NCBI GenBank assembly: GCA_947631395.1
Contig: CANRLF010000018.1
Location: forward strand, 1-36,522
DNA from: an uncultured Oscillospiraceae bacterium
GTDB lineage: Bacteria > Bacillota > Clostridia > Oscillospirales > Oscillospiraceae
Direction: 5' to 3'
Length of the DNA stretch: 36,522 bases
Shown here: positions 8,508 to 15,649 of the stretch, piece by piece
Numbering within the stretch: position 1 is the stretch's first letter
Layout of the letters: each line of letters begins with the position of its first letter
Program-made: the position numbers and the translations under genes
The notes under the pieces: generated by a model
Told to the model about the DNA's origin: nothing
Seen by the model: the letters and a program-made list of their open reading frames with translations, nothing else
Databases searched by the model: none

Positions 8508-8834
8508 TCATTCAAAAGGACAGTGTTCGTTTCTGTAAATGAAATGCTCAACATAGCCGCAGTTGGGGCAATCGCATTTCAATACGTCCACAATAAACGA
8601 ATGCATATGGTATCCATCCGGTTTTATGTCACAAGTAACCGATAGATATACAACATATGCGTCGCTTTCAAAATCGAGTTTTCTTGCGCCTTCACCACAG
8701 TTGGGGCAGGGAATTACTGCATAAATTGGCATTATTTCGGTTTCATCCTCTACCGCATAACCAGGGATGACTAACGCAGTCAACGTCAGTACGATTGTTA
8801 AAGACCATGCAAAAAGTTTTTTGATGCTATTCAT
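8508..8834 (-). CDS. Small secreted CxxC (zinc-ribbon-like) protein, copy 2
   Basis: The protein has 108 residues with a signal peptide (about residues 1-28). Like copy 1, the mature part has an acidic start (DETEIMP), a first Cys pair CPNC, a His segment (GYHMHSF) and a second pair, CPNC, inside CDCPNCGY. ATG 8832-8834 has AGGAGG nine bases upstream. Cys spacing and order match copy 1, but other residues have diverged. Metal binding is inferred from the CxxC pairs. A separate promoter may lie at 8921-8949. Confidence 0.75.
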   Translation of the reverse strand: MNSIKKLFAWSLTIVLTLTALVIPGYAVEDETEIMPIYAVIPCPNCGEGARKLDFESDAYVVYLSVTCDIKPDGYHMHSFIVDVLKCDCPNCGYVEHFIYRNEHCPFE

Positions 8835-8920
8835 TGTTTTTTTCCTCCTATTTTTTCACGGTATGAACCGGGAAATATAAATATATTTCTATAATATTTT
8901 TATAGATTAAGTTACTGTAT

Positions 8921-8949
8921 ATAATATTTTATTGGCTAAATTGATGCAA
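8921..8949 (-). promoter_or_regulatory. Possible internal promoter for the CxxC-SBP pair
   Basis: On the minus strand, TTGCAT (8944-8949) and TATTAT (8921-8926) are 17 bases apart in a very AT-rich stretch about 90 bases before the CxxC start. No BlaI-type box is visible around it. It could let the SBP be made without the sensor genes. AT-richness makes chance matches likely. Confidence 0.35.
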
Positions 8950-8980
8950 TGCCGCATAATTTGAAAAATCCACAGAAGTT

Positions 8981-9217
8981 ATGGACAGACAGGGGGTTCT
9001 TCGGTTCCTGCGGAAACATTCCAAAAATTATACGGTGAATGTGACGATCACAAATGTCCGCGATGTTGCCATGACCGCCGATTTGCTGGCAGGCGAGGAG
9101 ACCGTCCACTGTGACAGCTTATACCTTGGTTCGGGAGGGCTCCCGTTGGCCATTAGAAAGCAAGGCAGGGAAACGCAAACGATTGGAGGGAGATTTTCGG
9201 TCTATGGAACAGGTTAA
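8981..9217 (+). pseudogene. Fragment resembling an IS5/IS1182-type DDE transposase
   Basis: This 78-codon open stretch contains NVTITNVRDVAMTADLLAGE followed by TVHCDSLYLGSG. That resembles the segment of IS5/IS1182-group transposases around the second catalytic Asp (typically DV..A..LLHGEE...F.DAGYQG). Neither the first Asp region nor the final Glu region is present, there is no ribosome site, and no inverted repeat ends were found. It lies on the strand opposite to the cassette, between the M56 copy 1 stop and the CxxC copy 2 gene. It looks like a decayed insertion, and the assignment rests on pattern memory only. Confidence 0.45.
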
Positions 9218-9242
9218 AATCATTAGTGTGATGATATGGAGA

Positions 9243-10433
9243 CTATTGTGCGGTGTTGCTCTGAGTCGCCGCGGGAATATGGCTAATAACATAGGCGACT
9301 CTTTCCTCGCCGTGTGTCGGAACAAATATGATCTTTTTATCATTATTGTGGGACAAAACATCAGACAGCTCATCAAAGGAAAGCTGCGATGCTTCACAAG
9401 ATTGGATGTCAATGATGTTGAGGACATGGCTGCCACTGTCCATATAGACGTCAGACTCTTCTGTGGACTGGTCTGGAACCGTGGTTGCAGATTTTGGATT
9501 GTTTGCGTTCTCGAGCGGGGATCCAATCGGTTTATCAAGCCTGGCTGAAGTGGCAAATGTCGCAATGACCATCATTATCAGGATGGCGGAGATGAGCGTC
9601 ATTGTTGCCGTGGCTCGTTTATATCCCATCACTCCCCGGACGCGCCTCTCAGTGACGTTCTTTCCGAAGCCCGTGACAAGTGGGATGCCGGTGCGCGAGG
9701 CTTTCAGGCTGATGAGAAGTCGGGCATACTGAGCACGGCACTCAGGTCCGAACTGATCCACCACCGCGCCGTCACAGGCAAGCTCCATGTCCCGGTCAAG
9801 AAGCGCCGCCATCAGCCATACGGCGGGGTTCCACCAGTGTACGCACAAAGCAAGCACCGACAGCTTTTTAAGCACACTGTCAAAGCGCCTTATGTGGGTG
9901 AACTCATGGCAAAGCACCATATCAAGGCGCTCCGCGTCCCACCCCTCGGCCTCCTCGGGCAGGAGGATCACCGGACGAAGAAATCCGTATGTCAGCGGCG
10001 TGCGCAAGCCCGGAAGCGCTCGTACCGTCATCCGTTGCCAATGGGAGTTCTTCGTGAGCCAATCGTCTATGTATTTGTTTTCCAAGGGCGTCGATGTCCG
10101 AAACGCGCGGATACAGCGGATATACGACACAGCAAAGGCGATGCCCATCACCGCCATGCCCGCAAGCCAGATGACGGTCCAAATCGAGATTCCCGCCGAC
10201 GTTTCTTCCACAGCGACCGCGCCAGGAGTCTCGACTTTTATCGCTGTCCGCGATAGAAGCCCATAGAAGCTCACGGGGGAGGCAGTTTTGAACGGCACGA
10301 GAAGTCTCAAAATAGCCGCTGTCCACAGCGCCACATACCCCCGCCTCGGGAGCCTGTCCCCGGCGATAAGACGCAAAAGGGCGGTCACAAGGATCATCGT
10401 CCCGCCGGACACGCTCATTTCCACAATGCTCAT
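9243..10433 (-). CDS. M56 family (BlaR1/MecR1-like) membrane metalloprotease sensor, copy 1
   Basis: The protein has 396 residues, starting at ATG 10431-10433, four bases after the blaI stop. The architecture is as in copy 2: helices near 10-25, 33-48 and 85-105, HEFTH at 176-180, ELACD near 217-221, and a last helix at about 279-298. It ends in a Ser/Asp-rich extracellular tail of about 98 residues. The tail is longer than in copy 2 and unrelated to it. The family senses an outside signal and cleaves or triggers loss of the BlaI repressor, and this copy directly follows such a repressor. The tail lacks the SxxK-type penicillin-binding domain of BlaR1, so the ligand is unknown. Confidence 0.9.
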   Translation of the reverse strand: MSIVEMSVSGGTMILVTALLRLIAGDRLPRRGYVALWTAAILRLLVPFKTASPVSFYGLLSRTAIKVETPGAVAVEETSAGISIWTVIWLAGMAVMGIAFAVSYIRCIRAFRTSTPLENKYIDDWLTKNSHWQRMTVRALPGLRTPLTYGFLRPVILLPEEAEGWDAERLDMVLCHEFTHIRRFDSVLKKLSVLALCVHWWNPAVWLMAALLDRDMELACDGAVVDQFGPECRAQYARLLISLKASRTGIPLVTGFGKNVTERRVRGVMGYKRATATMTLISAILIMMVIATFATSARLDKPIGSPLENANNPKSATTVPDQSTEESDVYMDSGSHVLNIIDIQSCEASQLSFDELSDVLSHNNDKKIIFVPTHGEERVAYVISHIPAATQSNTAQ

Positions 10434-10437
10434 TTTC

Positions 10438-10797
10438 TCACTCCCATTCGTCAACAACACGGCGAAGGCGCTCAACCTGCTCCTCAGAAAGCTCATCCCG
10501 GCCTAAAAGCGCGGCAAAAAGCTTCTCCGCTCGGCCATCGTATACCTTTTCGATCAGTTCCTCCGTCTCTGCCTTTCGTACCATGCTCTGCGTCACCAAT
10601 GCGTGGCACATGAAGTTCGGCTCACTCCTCTCAATGGCTCCTTTTTTGATACACCGCTTGATAAGCGTGTAGGTGGTATTCATCTCCCATCCGACCTTTT
10701 CCTTTAATACCTCATATATGTGCTTTGCTGTCACATCCCCCTCCTGCCAAAGTACGTTCATGACGCGCAGCTCCGCATTAGTCAGCTTCATTTCCAT
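10438..10797 (-). CDS. BlaI/MecI-type winged-helix repressor
   Basis: The protein has 119 residues. The N-terminal winged helix has the family pattern (LTNAELRVMNVLW, then AKHIYEVL and NTTYTLIKRCIKKGAI, about residues 5-63). A C-terminal helical dimerisation part ends in RLRRVVDEWE. I chose ATG 10795-10797 because GGAGG (10807-10811) is nine bases upstream; ATG at 10803 is only three bases away. Longer frames would start inside the promoter. BlaI binds DNA dyads with an ACA-nn-TGT core, and two such boxes bracket its own promoter (10813-10882). Its partner is the M56 protease gene immediately downstream. It is the only intact repressor for two proteases. Confidence 0.9.
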   Translation of the reverse strand: MEMKLTNAELRVMNVLWQEGDVTAKHIYEVLKEKVGWEMNTTYTLIKRCIKKGAIERSEPNFMCHALVTQSMVRKAETEELIEKVYDGRAEKLFAALLGRDELSEEQVERLRRVVDEWE

Positions 10798-10812
10798 ATT
10801 CATTGTCCTCCA

Positions 10813-10882
10813 ATCGACGAATGTAGTGTATAGATGTATTTTAGCGCGTTTCTGCCCATTTGTCAACACTACATTTGTCGAT
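10813..10882 (-). promoter_or_regulatory. blaI promoter bracketed by two inverted BlaI-type operators
   Basis: On the minus strand, TTGACA (10861-10866) and TAAAAT (10838-10843) are exactly 17 bases apart. A 16-base box at 10867-10882 (ATCGACAAATGTAGTG on the minus strand) lies just upstream of the -35. Its near-perfect inverted copy at 10813-10828, one difference, lies just past the transcription start. Each carries the ACA-nn-TGT-like core known for BlaI/MecI operators. This arrangement would let BlaI dimers block the promoter from both sides and repress the whole cassette. Confidence 0.8.
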
Positions 10883-10965
10883 TCTCAAAAATTTGTTACA
10901 TACCGGCAACCATAAACTGATTTTGGAGTTTGCCAAACCGTAATCAGTACATACTTTTAACAAGC

Positions 10966-11000
10966 AAAAAGGTGTGGCCAACTCCCAGCCACACCTTTTT
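10966..11000. terminator. Bidirectional terminator, perfect 13-bp stem
   Basis: The stem pairs 10966-10978 with 10988-11000 around a nine-base loop. A- and T-runs at its two ends let it work in both directions. It insulates the blaI promoter region from the genes to the right. Confidence 0.8.
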
Positions 11001-11098
11001 CATTTGTGCCGTACCGTCTTGCCCCATGGGTCATAAAGTTTCCCTATCTTACCGCGTACATGCGCCTCGGAAAAAATCCCTTTTGTTTTGCAAGTGTG

Positions 11099-11220
11099 CC
11101 GCCTCCGGCGGCGCGCGCAGCAAAACAGCAGGAAACAGCCGCGAATATGCCCGCAGGCATTTTCGCGACTGTTTCCGCACGTCCCCCCCCTTGCCGTAAA
11201 AGGCAAAGCCTTTTACGGCA
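11099..11220. repeat. Cluster of palindromic hairpins in a gene-free stretch
   Basis: The stretch 11001-11254 has no credible gene. It contains three inverted repeats. The first is a short GCCGCC/GGCGGC stem near 11099-11112. The second is a long imperfect hairpin of about 20 paired bases between 11131 and 11176 with ends GGAAACAG/CTGTTTCC. The third is a perfect 13-bp stem at 11192-11204 with 11208-11220. Together with the flanking terminators, this makes five hairpins in under 300 bases. It may be a decayed repeat element or stacked terminators. Confidence 0.6.
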
Positions 11221-11256
11221 AAAAAAATAGCGGACCAAAAGGTCCGCTATTTTTTT
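11217..11256 (-). terminator. Terminator of the zinc-ribbon gene
   Basis: A perfect 16-bp stem pairs 11221-11236 with 11241-11256 around an AAAA loop, with a T-run on the minus strand. It overlaps the stop codon of the gene ending at 11255 and is symmetric enough to act both ways. Confidence 0.85.
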
Positions 11257-11539
11257 ACTGTTGCTGCTGCTCCTTCATCTTAGCGAAGCACTCGCTGCAA
11301 TAAACGGGCCTGTCAGACTTGGGCTCGAAGGGGACCTTCGCCTCGCCGCCGCAGTTGGCGCAGACGGCGGTGAAATACTCACGGGGGCCGCGCACCGCGT
11401 TCTTGCGGGCGTCACGGCAGGCCTTGCAACGCTGGGGCTCATTCTGGAAGCCGCGCTCGGCGTAGAACTCCTGCTCACCGGCGGTAAAGACGAACTCCTT
11501 GCCGCACTCTTTGCACACTAATGTCTTGTCTTCGTACAT
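11255..11539 (-). CDS. Zinc-ribbon protein with two CxxC...CxxC modules
   Basis: The protein has 94 residues. The first module (about 5-45) has CKEC and CKAC flanking the typical FTAGEQEFYAERGFQNEPQRC block of the clostridial zinc-binding domain family (zf-Tbcl type). The second (about 57-88) has CANC and CSEC. It ends in a Gln-rich tail. Such small proteins are widespread in Clostridia and probably bind zinc, but their cellular role is not established. It lies just downstream of sigH (about 40 bases), ends in a strong terminator, and may share the sigH transcript. Confidence 0.85.
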   Translation of the reverse strand: MYEDKTLVCKECGKEFVFTAGEQEFYAERGFQNEPQRCKACRDARKNAVRGPREYFTAVCANCGGEAKVPFEPKSDRPVYCSECFAKMKEQQQQ

Positions 11540-11580
11540 TTGTTGGACCTCACTTTGACAAATCTCGCCCTTTGGGCTTT

Positions 11581-12198
11581 TTATTTGCGCCAGCTTTCGC
11601 TGGAAACGCCTGGTTTATTGCCGCTGTGCAACTTGTGTCTTATCCTCTGCACGGCGTTATCAACGGATTTCACGCTTCTGCCGGTCCTCGCGGCTATGTC
11701 GGTATAGGACAGCCCCTCCAGATACAGGTCAAGTATGGTCTTTTCCAATCTGGACAGCCTTTCTATGAGCGCGGATTGAAGCTCATCCGTCAATTCCCTT
11801 GTTATCACCAGTTCTTCAGGATCTCGCAAAAAGCCTCTGGACAATATCTGCCGTTCGTCAAATTCAGGTGAGTCGATTGATACGGAGTCGTTGAGGGGTC
11901 GGTGCTTGAATCTTGAAGCGGTGCGGATCGCCGTGATCAGCCTTGATTCGATACAGCGTTCCGCGTAGGTTTTGAATGTGACATCTCTTCCGGGGTCAAA
12001 GTGCCGGACCGCCGACAGAAGGCCAAACATGCCCTCCTGGATAAGGTCCTCACTGTCTCCCCCCGCCAGGAAAAATGGTCTGGCGCGCATCCTCACTGTC
12101 TGTGAGTATCTCTCTATGAGCCGCTCCTCCGCCTCGGGATCTCCCCCGTGGGCCTTGGACCAGAGCTCCTCATCAGTCATTTTATGGTCATGCTCCAT
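11581..12198 (-). CDS. sigH: RNA polymerase sigma factor of the SigH (Spo0H) type
   Basis: The protein has 205 residues. Region 2 (about 45-95) reads DLIQEGMFGLLSAVRHFDPG, then TFKTYAERCIESRLITAI, as in Spo0H of spore formers. Region 4 (about 150-195) has LEKTILDLYLEGLSYTDIA and KSVDNAVQRIRHKL, the helix-turn-helix that reads the -35. SigH directs early sporulation and transition-state genes. The start at 12198 has no strong ribosome site; ATG 12180 is an alternative with GGAG 12 bases upstream. The length fits the family. Confidence 0.85.
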   Translation of the reverse strand: MEHDHKMTDEELWSKAHGGDPEAEERLIERYSQTVRMRARPFFLAGGDSEDLIQEGMFGLLSAVRHFDPGRDVTFKTYAERCIESRLITAIRTASRFKHRPLNDSVSIDSPEFDERQILSRGFLRDPEELVITRELTDELQSALIERLSRLEKTILDLYLEGLSYTDIAARTGRSVKSVDNAVQRIRHKLHSGNKPGVSSESWRK

Positions 12199-12308
12199 AA
12201 TACTACCATTTTTTCACTGTCAGTTTAAACACATTATACGAATTGATGCATATAATGTCAAGATAATTTGTAAAAAATTTTAAACTTTCCGTAAATTTAT
12301 TCGGTTTT

Positions 12309-13376
12309 TTACACCTCAAACGAGGTCTGACCCTCAAAATCGGCCCTTCCGTCCACAAATTTGAGGCCCAGATGCTCATATGCCCGTCTCGTCACGCACC
12401 TGCCGCGGGGCGTCCGCGTAAGAAAGCCCTGTTGCATGAGGTACGGCTCATAGACGTCCTCAATGGTCACCGACTCCTCGTTTATGGTGGCGGCGATGGT
12501 GTCAAGCCCCACCGGCCCTCCGGAGTAGTTCTCGATTATGCTTGTAAGCAACCGCCTGTCCACGGCGTCGAGGCCCGCCTCGTCGATGTCCAGGAGCTTC
12601 AGGGCCTTGTCCGCCAGCTCCCTCGTTATGACGCCGTTTCCGTATACCTCCGCGAAGTCCCTGACCCGCCGGAGAAGCCTGTTGGCGATACGCGGGGTGC
12701 CGCGACTGCGGGAGGCTATCTCCAGCGCCCCGTCCGGCTCGATGTCCACGTTGAGTATCTGCGCCGACCGCTCGATTATCTTCTTAAGCTCCGTCGGCTT
12801 ATATAGCTCCAGCTTCAGATCGATGCCGAACCTGTCGCGAAGCGGCGAGGACAGCTGTCCCGACCGTGTGGTGGCGCCCACCAGGGTGAATTGCTTAAGG
12901 TCGATGGATATACTGCTTGCCGCGGGACCCTGGCCGATGACCAGGTCTATCTGCCGATCCTCCATTGCCGGATACAGTATCTCCTCCACCGATCGGTTGA
13001 GCCGGTGTATCTCGTCTATGAAGAGCACGTCGTTCTCCTCAAGATTAGTGAGCAGCGCCGCCAGATCCCTGGGCTTTTCAATGGCGGGGCCGGAGGTCTT
13101 TCTAAGGGTCGATCCCATCTCGTTTGCGATTATGGCCGCCAGCGTCGTCTTGCCCAGCCCCGGGGGCCCGTGGAGTATCACGTGGTCCAGCGGCTCTCCC
13201 CTTCTCTTGGCGCTCTCGATAAAGACGCTCAGGTTCTGCTTGGCCTTCTCCTGGCCGATGTATTCCCTCAGCGTCCTGGGCCGCAGTGACCCCTCCGCGT
13301 CATCCTCGGGTATGTGTTTGGTTGACATAATATTGTCGGTGCTGGAGTCCAGCGTATCCTTTGAATAATCTATCAT
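12309..13376 (-). CDS. ruvB: Holliday junction branch migration ATPase RuvB
   Basis: The protein has 355 residues, close to the family's usual 330-350. It drives branch migration of Holliday junctions as a hexameric ring loaded by RuvA. Visible motifs are Walker [10 protein letters not shown] (about residues 70-78), Walker [11 protein letters not shown] (about 116-125), sensor 1 GATTRSG (about 168-174), the arginine finger region SPLRDRFG and the sensor 2 region [13 protein letters not shown]. The C-terminal winged helix ends near YEHLGLKF. It lies downstream of ruvA by about 55 bases in the usual C-A-B order. A first methionine at the GGSLRP-proximal MSTKHIPED is possible, but the annotated start keeps extra residues seen in some clostridial homologues. 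Confidence 0.95.
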   Translation of the reverse strand: MIDYSKDTLDSSTDNIMSTKHIPEDDAEGSLRPRTLREYIGQEKAKQNLSVFIESAKRRGEPLDHVILHGPPGLGKTTLAAIIANEMGSTLRKTSGPAIEKPRDLAALLTNLEENDVLFIDEIHRLNRSVEEILYPAMEDRQIDLVIGQGPAASSISIDLKQFTLVGATTRSGQLSSPLRDRFGIDLKLELYKPTELKKIIERSAQILNVDIEPDGALEIASRSRGTPRIANRLLRRVRDFAEVYGNGVITRELADKALKLLDIDEAGLDAVDRRLLTSIIENYSGGPVGLDTIAATINEESVTIEDVYEPYLMQQGFLTRTPRGRCVTRRAYEHLGLKFVDGRADFEGQTSFEV

Positions 13377-13430
13377 GGCAAATCCCTTTCCGTCCTCCGA
13401 TTTCGGCTCCGCTGGCCGATGACGCCCTCC

Positions 13431-14036
13431 TTACTGCTTGAGGGACCCCTTCAGCACCAGCTTCACCGCCTGCTCCACGCTCATGCTCTCCAGGTCCACT
13501 CCGTGCAGGGCGGCGGTGATCTCCTGGGGCGTATAGCCCAGCACCGTCAGCGCGCCGGTCACGTCGTTGAGCTTCTTCCCCGGCACTCCCGCCGGTGACG
13601 GCGAGGCCGCCGCGCCGGAGCCGATGGTCGGCATGTCCTTGGCTATCTTGTCCCGGAGCTCCAGGATTATCCTCTGGGCCCCGCGCTTTCCCACGCCCGG
13701 CGCGGCTGTCAGCATCTTCTCGTTCTCCGTCACCACCGCCATAGCCAGGCTCTCCGGAGTGCACACGCCAAGGACGCTGAGCGCCGCCTTGGGCCCGATG
13801 CCCGAGACTGTCAGCAAAAGCTCAAAGCACCGCTTTTCCGCCAGCTCATAAAAGCCGTATAGATCCAGGGCGTTCTCCGCCACGTTCATGTATGTATAGA
13901 GCCTCGCCCGCTCTCCGGTCCTGAGCCTTGCCAGGGTGTTCACCGTGGTGTTGATGGCAAAGCCCACTCCACCGGCGTCTATTACCGCCAGGTTCTTGTC
14001 AAGGTGAGCTACCCTGCCCTCTATATAGTAGAACAT
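13431..14036 (-). CDS. ruvA: Holliday junction DNA-binding subunit RuvA
   Basis: The protein has 201 residues. I chose ATG 14034-14036 (MFYYIEGRV) because it is the family's N-terminus; the open frame continues upstream into ruvC. The N-terminal OB domain (1-63) is followed by two helix-hairpin-helix motifs, including LTVSGIGPKAALSVL (about 68-85) and AAPGVGKRGAQRI (about 104-120). A Pro/Ala linker leads to the C-terminal RuvB-binding domain. RuvA binds the four-way junction and recruits RuvB. Its start overlaps the ruvC stop by 16 bases, which points to translational coupling. Confidence 0.95.
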   Translation of the reverse strand: MFYYIEGRVAHLDKNLAVIDAGGVGFAINTTVNTLARLRTGERARLYTYMNVAENALDLYGFYELAEKRCFELLLTVSGIGPKAALSVLGVCTPESLAMAVVTENEKMLTAAPGVGKRGAQRIILELRDKIAKDMPTIGSGAAASPSPAGVPGKKLNDVTGALTVLGYTPQEITAALHGVDLESMSVEQAVKLVLKGSLKQ

Positions 14037-14539
14037 TCGTTTCTTCCTCCCTCGGTATTGAGAAGTGACCCGGAGAACCGCCCGTGGCATATTGCCAGGG
14101 CCAGGGCGTCGGAGGCGTCGTCGGGCTTTGCCGCGGACTTCAGGTTCAATAGCCTCCTGACCATCTCCATCATCTGCTTTTTATCCGCCCTACCGTAGCC
14201 GGTGATGGCCTGCTTGACCTGAAGGGGCGTATACTCGTACATCGGCACCGCCCGCTCGTACCCCGCCAGCATTATGACCCCTCTGCCGTGGGCCACGGCT
14301 ATGCCGGTGGTTATGTTGGTGTTGAAGAATAGCTCCTCAATGGCGATGGCCTCCGGCCTGAATGTATCTATTAGCTCCAGCATATCATGGTATATCTGGT
14401 CAAGTCGCGAGGACAGCTTCGTGTGGGCTGGGGTGGTTATGGCCCCGCAGGTGATGAATTTATTGGCGCTCCCGGCGGTCTCGATGACCCCGAAGCCCAC
14501 CGTCGCCACGCCCGGGTCCACCCCCAAAATTACAGCCAA
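14021..14539 (-). CDS. ruvC: Holliday junction resolvase RuvC
   Basis: The protein has 172 residues, matching the family length. I chose the TTG at 14537-14539. It gives the standard MAVILGVDPG opening and has AGGGGG nine bases upstream. A GTG at 14572 would lie right at the predicted transcription start. Catalytic acidic residues are visible: Asp of LGVDPG (residue 7), Glu of AIEELFF (about 68), and the Asp pair near the end in PDDASDALALA (about 140-146). RuvC cuts Holliday junctions symmetrically, with RuvAB. It is the first gene of ruvC-ruvA-ruvB. Confidence 0.95.
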   Translation of the reverse strand: MAVILGVDPGVATVGFGVIETAGSANKFITCGAITTPAHTKLSSRLDQIYHDMLELIDTFRPEAIAIEELFFNTNITTGIAVAHGRGVIMLAGYERAVPMYEYTPLQVKQAITGYGRADKKQMMEMVRRLLNLKSAAKPDDASDALALAICHGRFSGSLLNTEGGRNECSTI

Positions 14540-14578
14540 GGGCCCACGCCCCCTTTCTTCGCGAACTTCCACATATAT

Positions 14579-14607
14579 ATTGTATCACAGCCGTGGAAAA
14601 TACGCAA
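14579..14607 (-). promoter_or_regulatory. Promoter of the ruvCAB operon
   Basis: On the minus strand, TTGCGT (14602-14607) and TACAAT (14579-14584) are 17 bases apart. The start point would be near 14572, about 33 bases before the chosen ruvC TTG. Confidence 0.55.
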
Positions 14608-14618
14608 TATGTATATTC

Positions 14619-14644
14619 ACACATTATTTCTCCCCGCATAGACT
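14619..14644 (+). promoter_or_regulatory. Possible sigma-K-type promoter before the hypothetical gene at 14692
   Basis: AC (14619-14620), 16 bases, then CATAGACT (14637-14644) fits the mother-cell sigma-K pattern AC-N16/17-CATAnnnT. The motif is short and could be chance. It would start RNA about 40 bases before the gene. Confidence 0.3.
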
Positions 14645-14691
14645 GTAATGAAAATAAGGCGTCGGGCAGACGCATTTTAGGAGGAATTGCA

Positions 14692-15513
14692 ATGCCATCA
14701 AGATTAGCCCCTGGCCCAGTGCCCGGTGATGTGAGCATCCGGGAGGCCGTCTGCGTACATACGAGCAAGATATACGACTCCTGCAAGGATAAGGACTGCC
14801 TTGAGGATATGCGGGTGTACCTGACCCAGGCGTCCCAGGCGAACCTCGACAACGGTCTCAACGTGAGGGCCCGGTCCGCTGAGCTCCTCTGGGCCAGCCC
14901 CATGGTGGAGCCCGTGACCTTCAACCGCGGCTACTACACCGTTGATATACGCTTCTACTACAAGATACGGGCGGACGTGTGCATGTCCAGCGGCCTCATC
15001 GCCCCCATCGAGGGCCTGGCCAGCTTCACAAAGCGCGTTCTCCTCTTCGGAAGTGAGGGTAGCGCCAAGATCTTCACCTCCGACATAGGCGGCAGCTGCG
15101 TGGACAGGAACGTCATCGACAGCTCCAACCTCCCGCGGGCGGTGGTTGAGGCGGTGGACCCCATCGTCCTCAGCCTTGACGTCATCGACGCCTGCTCCGA
15201 CGTGACGCCGGAGCCCCTGGAGCTTCCCCAGTATATCTTAGACATGTTCGACTCCCCCATCGTGTCCGACGGTGCCGGCCGCAGGATAGTCGTGACCCTG
15301 GGCCAGTTCACCATCGTAAGGCTCGAGCGCGACTCCCAGCTGCTCATCCCCGTCTACGACTACTGCGTACCCGAAAAGGAGTGCGTGGGCACCGGCGGCG
15401 ACGACCCCTGCACGCTCTTCAACCGCATCGACTTCCCCGTCAACGAGTTCTTCCCTCCCGACACGATGTGCGACGCCGACGACTACCGCGACATGACCCC
15501 CGCCGAGACCTGA
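14692..15513 (+). CDS. Conserved clostridial protein of unknown function, possibly sporulation-related
   Basis: The protein has 273 residues from ATG 14692-14694, preceded by AGGAGG and a six-base spacer. It is soluble, with no signal peptide or membrane helix. It is rich in Cys, Asp and beta-branched residues, with notable segments EAVCVHTSKIYDSCKDKDCL (about 17-36), FNRGYYTVDIRFYYKI and CVPEKEC. At least nine cysteines suggest cross-linking or metal binding. It runs divergently from ruvC and ends 136 bases before asnA. I know no named function. A weak sigma-K-like promoter and the Cys content make a spore-coat-type role conceivable, but this is only inference. Confidence 0.75.
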   Translation: MPSRLAPGPVPGDVSIREAVCVHTSKIYDSCKDKDCLEDMRVYLTQASQANLDNGLNVRARSAELLWASPMVEPVTFNRGYYTVDIRFYYKIRADVCMSSGLIAPIEGLASFTKRVLLFGSEGSAKIFTSDIGGSCVDRNVIDSSNLPRAVVEAVDPIVLSLDVIDACSDVTPEPLELPQYILDMFDSPIVSDGAGRRIVVTLGQFTIVRLERDSQLLIPVYDYCVPEKECVGTGGDDPCTLFNRIDFPVNEFFPPDTMCDADDYRDMTPAET

Positions 15514-15649
15514 TCGGCACAGCGCCACCAATACACCGTCTCAGACCCGCTACCCTCCAAAATGGGCGGCGGGTCCGGCGCATTTGGTATTGACTTCTTC
15601 CTTTTAATGTAGTAAAATAGCCCATAGTTTTTATTGGGAGTGATCTTTC

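Noticed and set aside
9243-10433. Beta-lactam resistance operon (true BlaR1/BlaI/BlaZ)
   Set aside because: There is no penicillin-binding SxxK sensor domain in either M56 protein and no beta-lactamase gene; only the repressor and protease parts match.
14593-14691. Longer start for the gene at 14692
   Set aside because: AGGAGG sits directly before the ATG at 14692; the longer frame lacks a site and overlaps the probable promoter.
15514-15649. T-box leader before asnA
   Set aside because: The gap is only 136 bases and the T-box core sequence and antiterminator pattern were not found; only a simple hairpin is visible.
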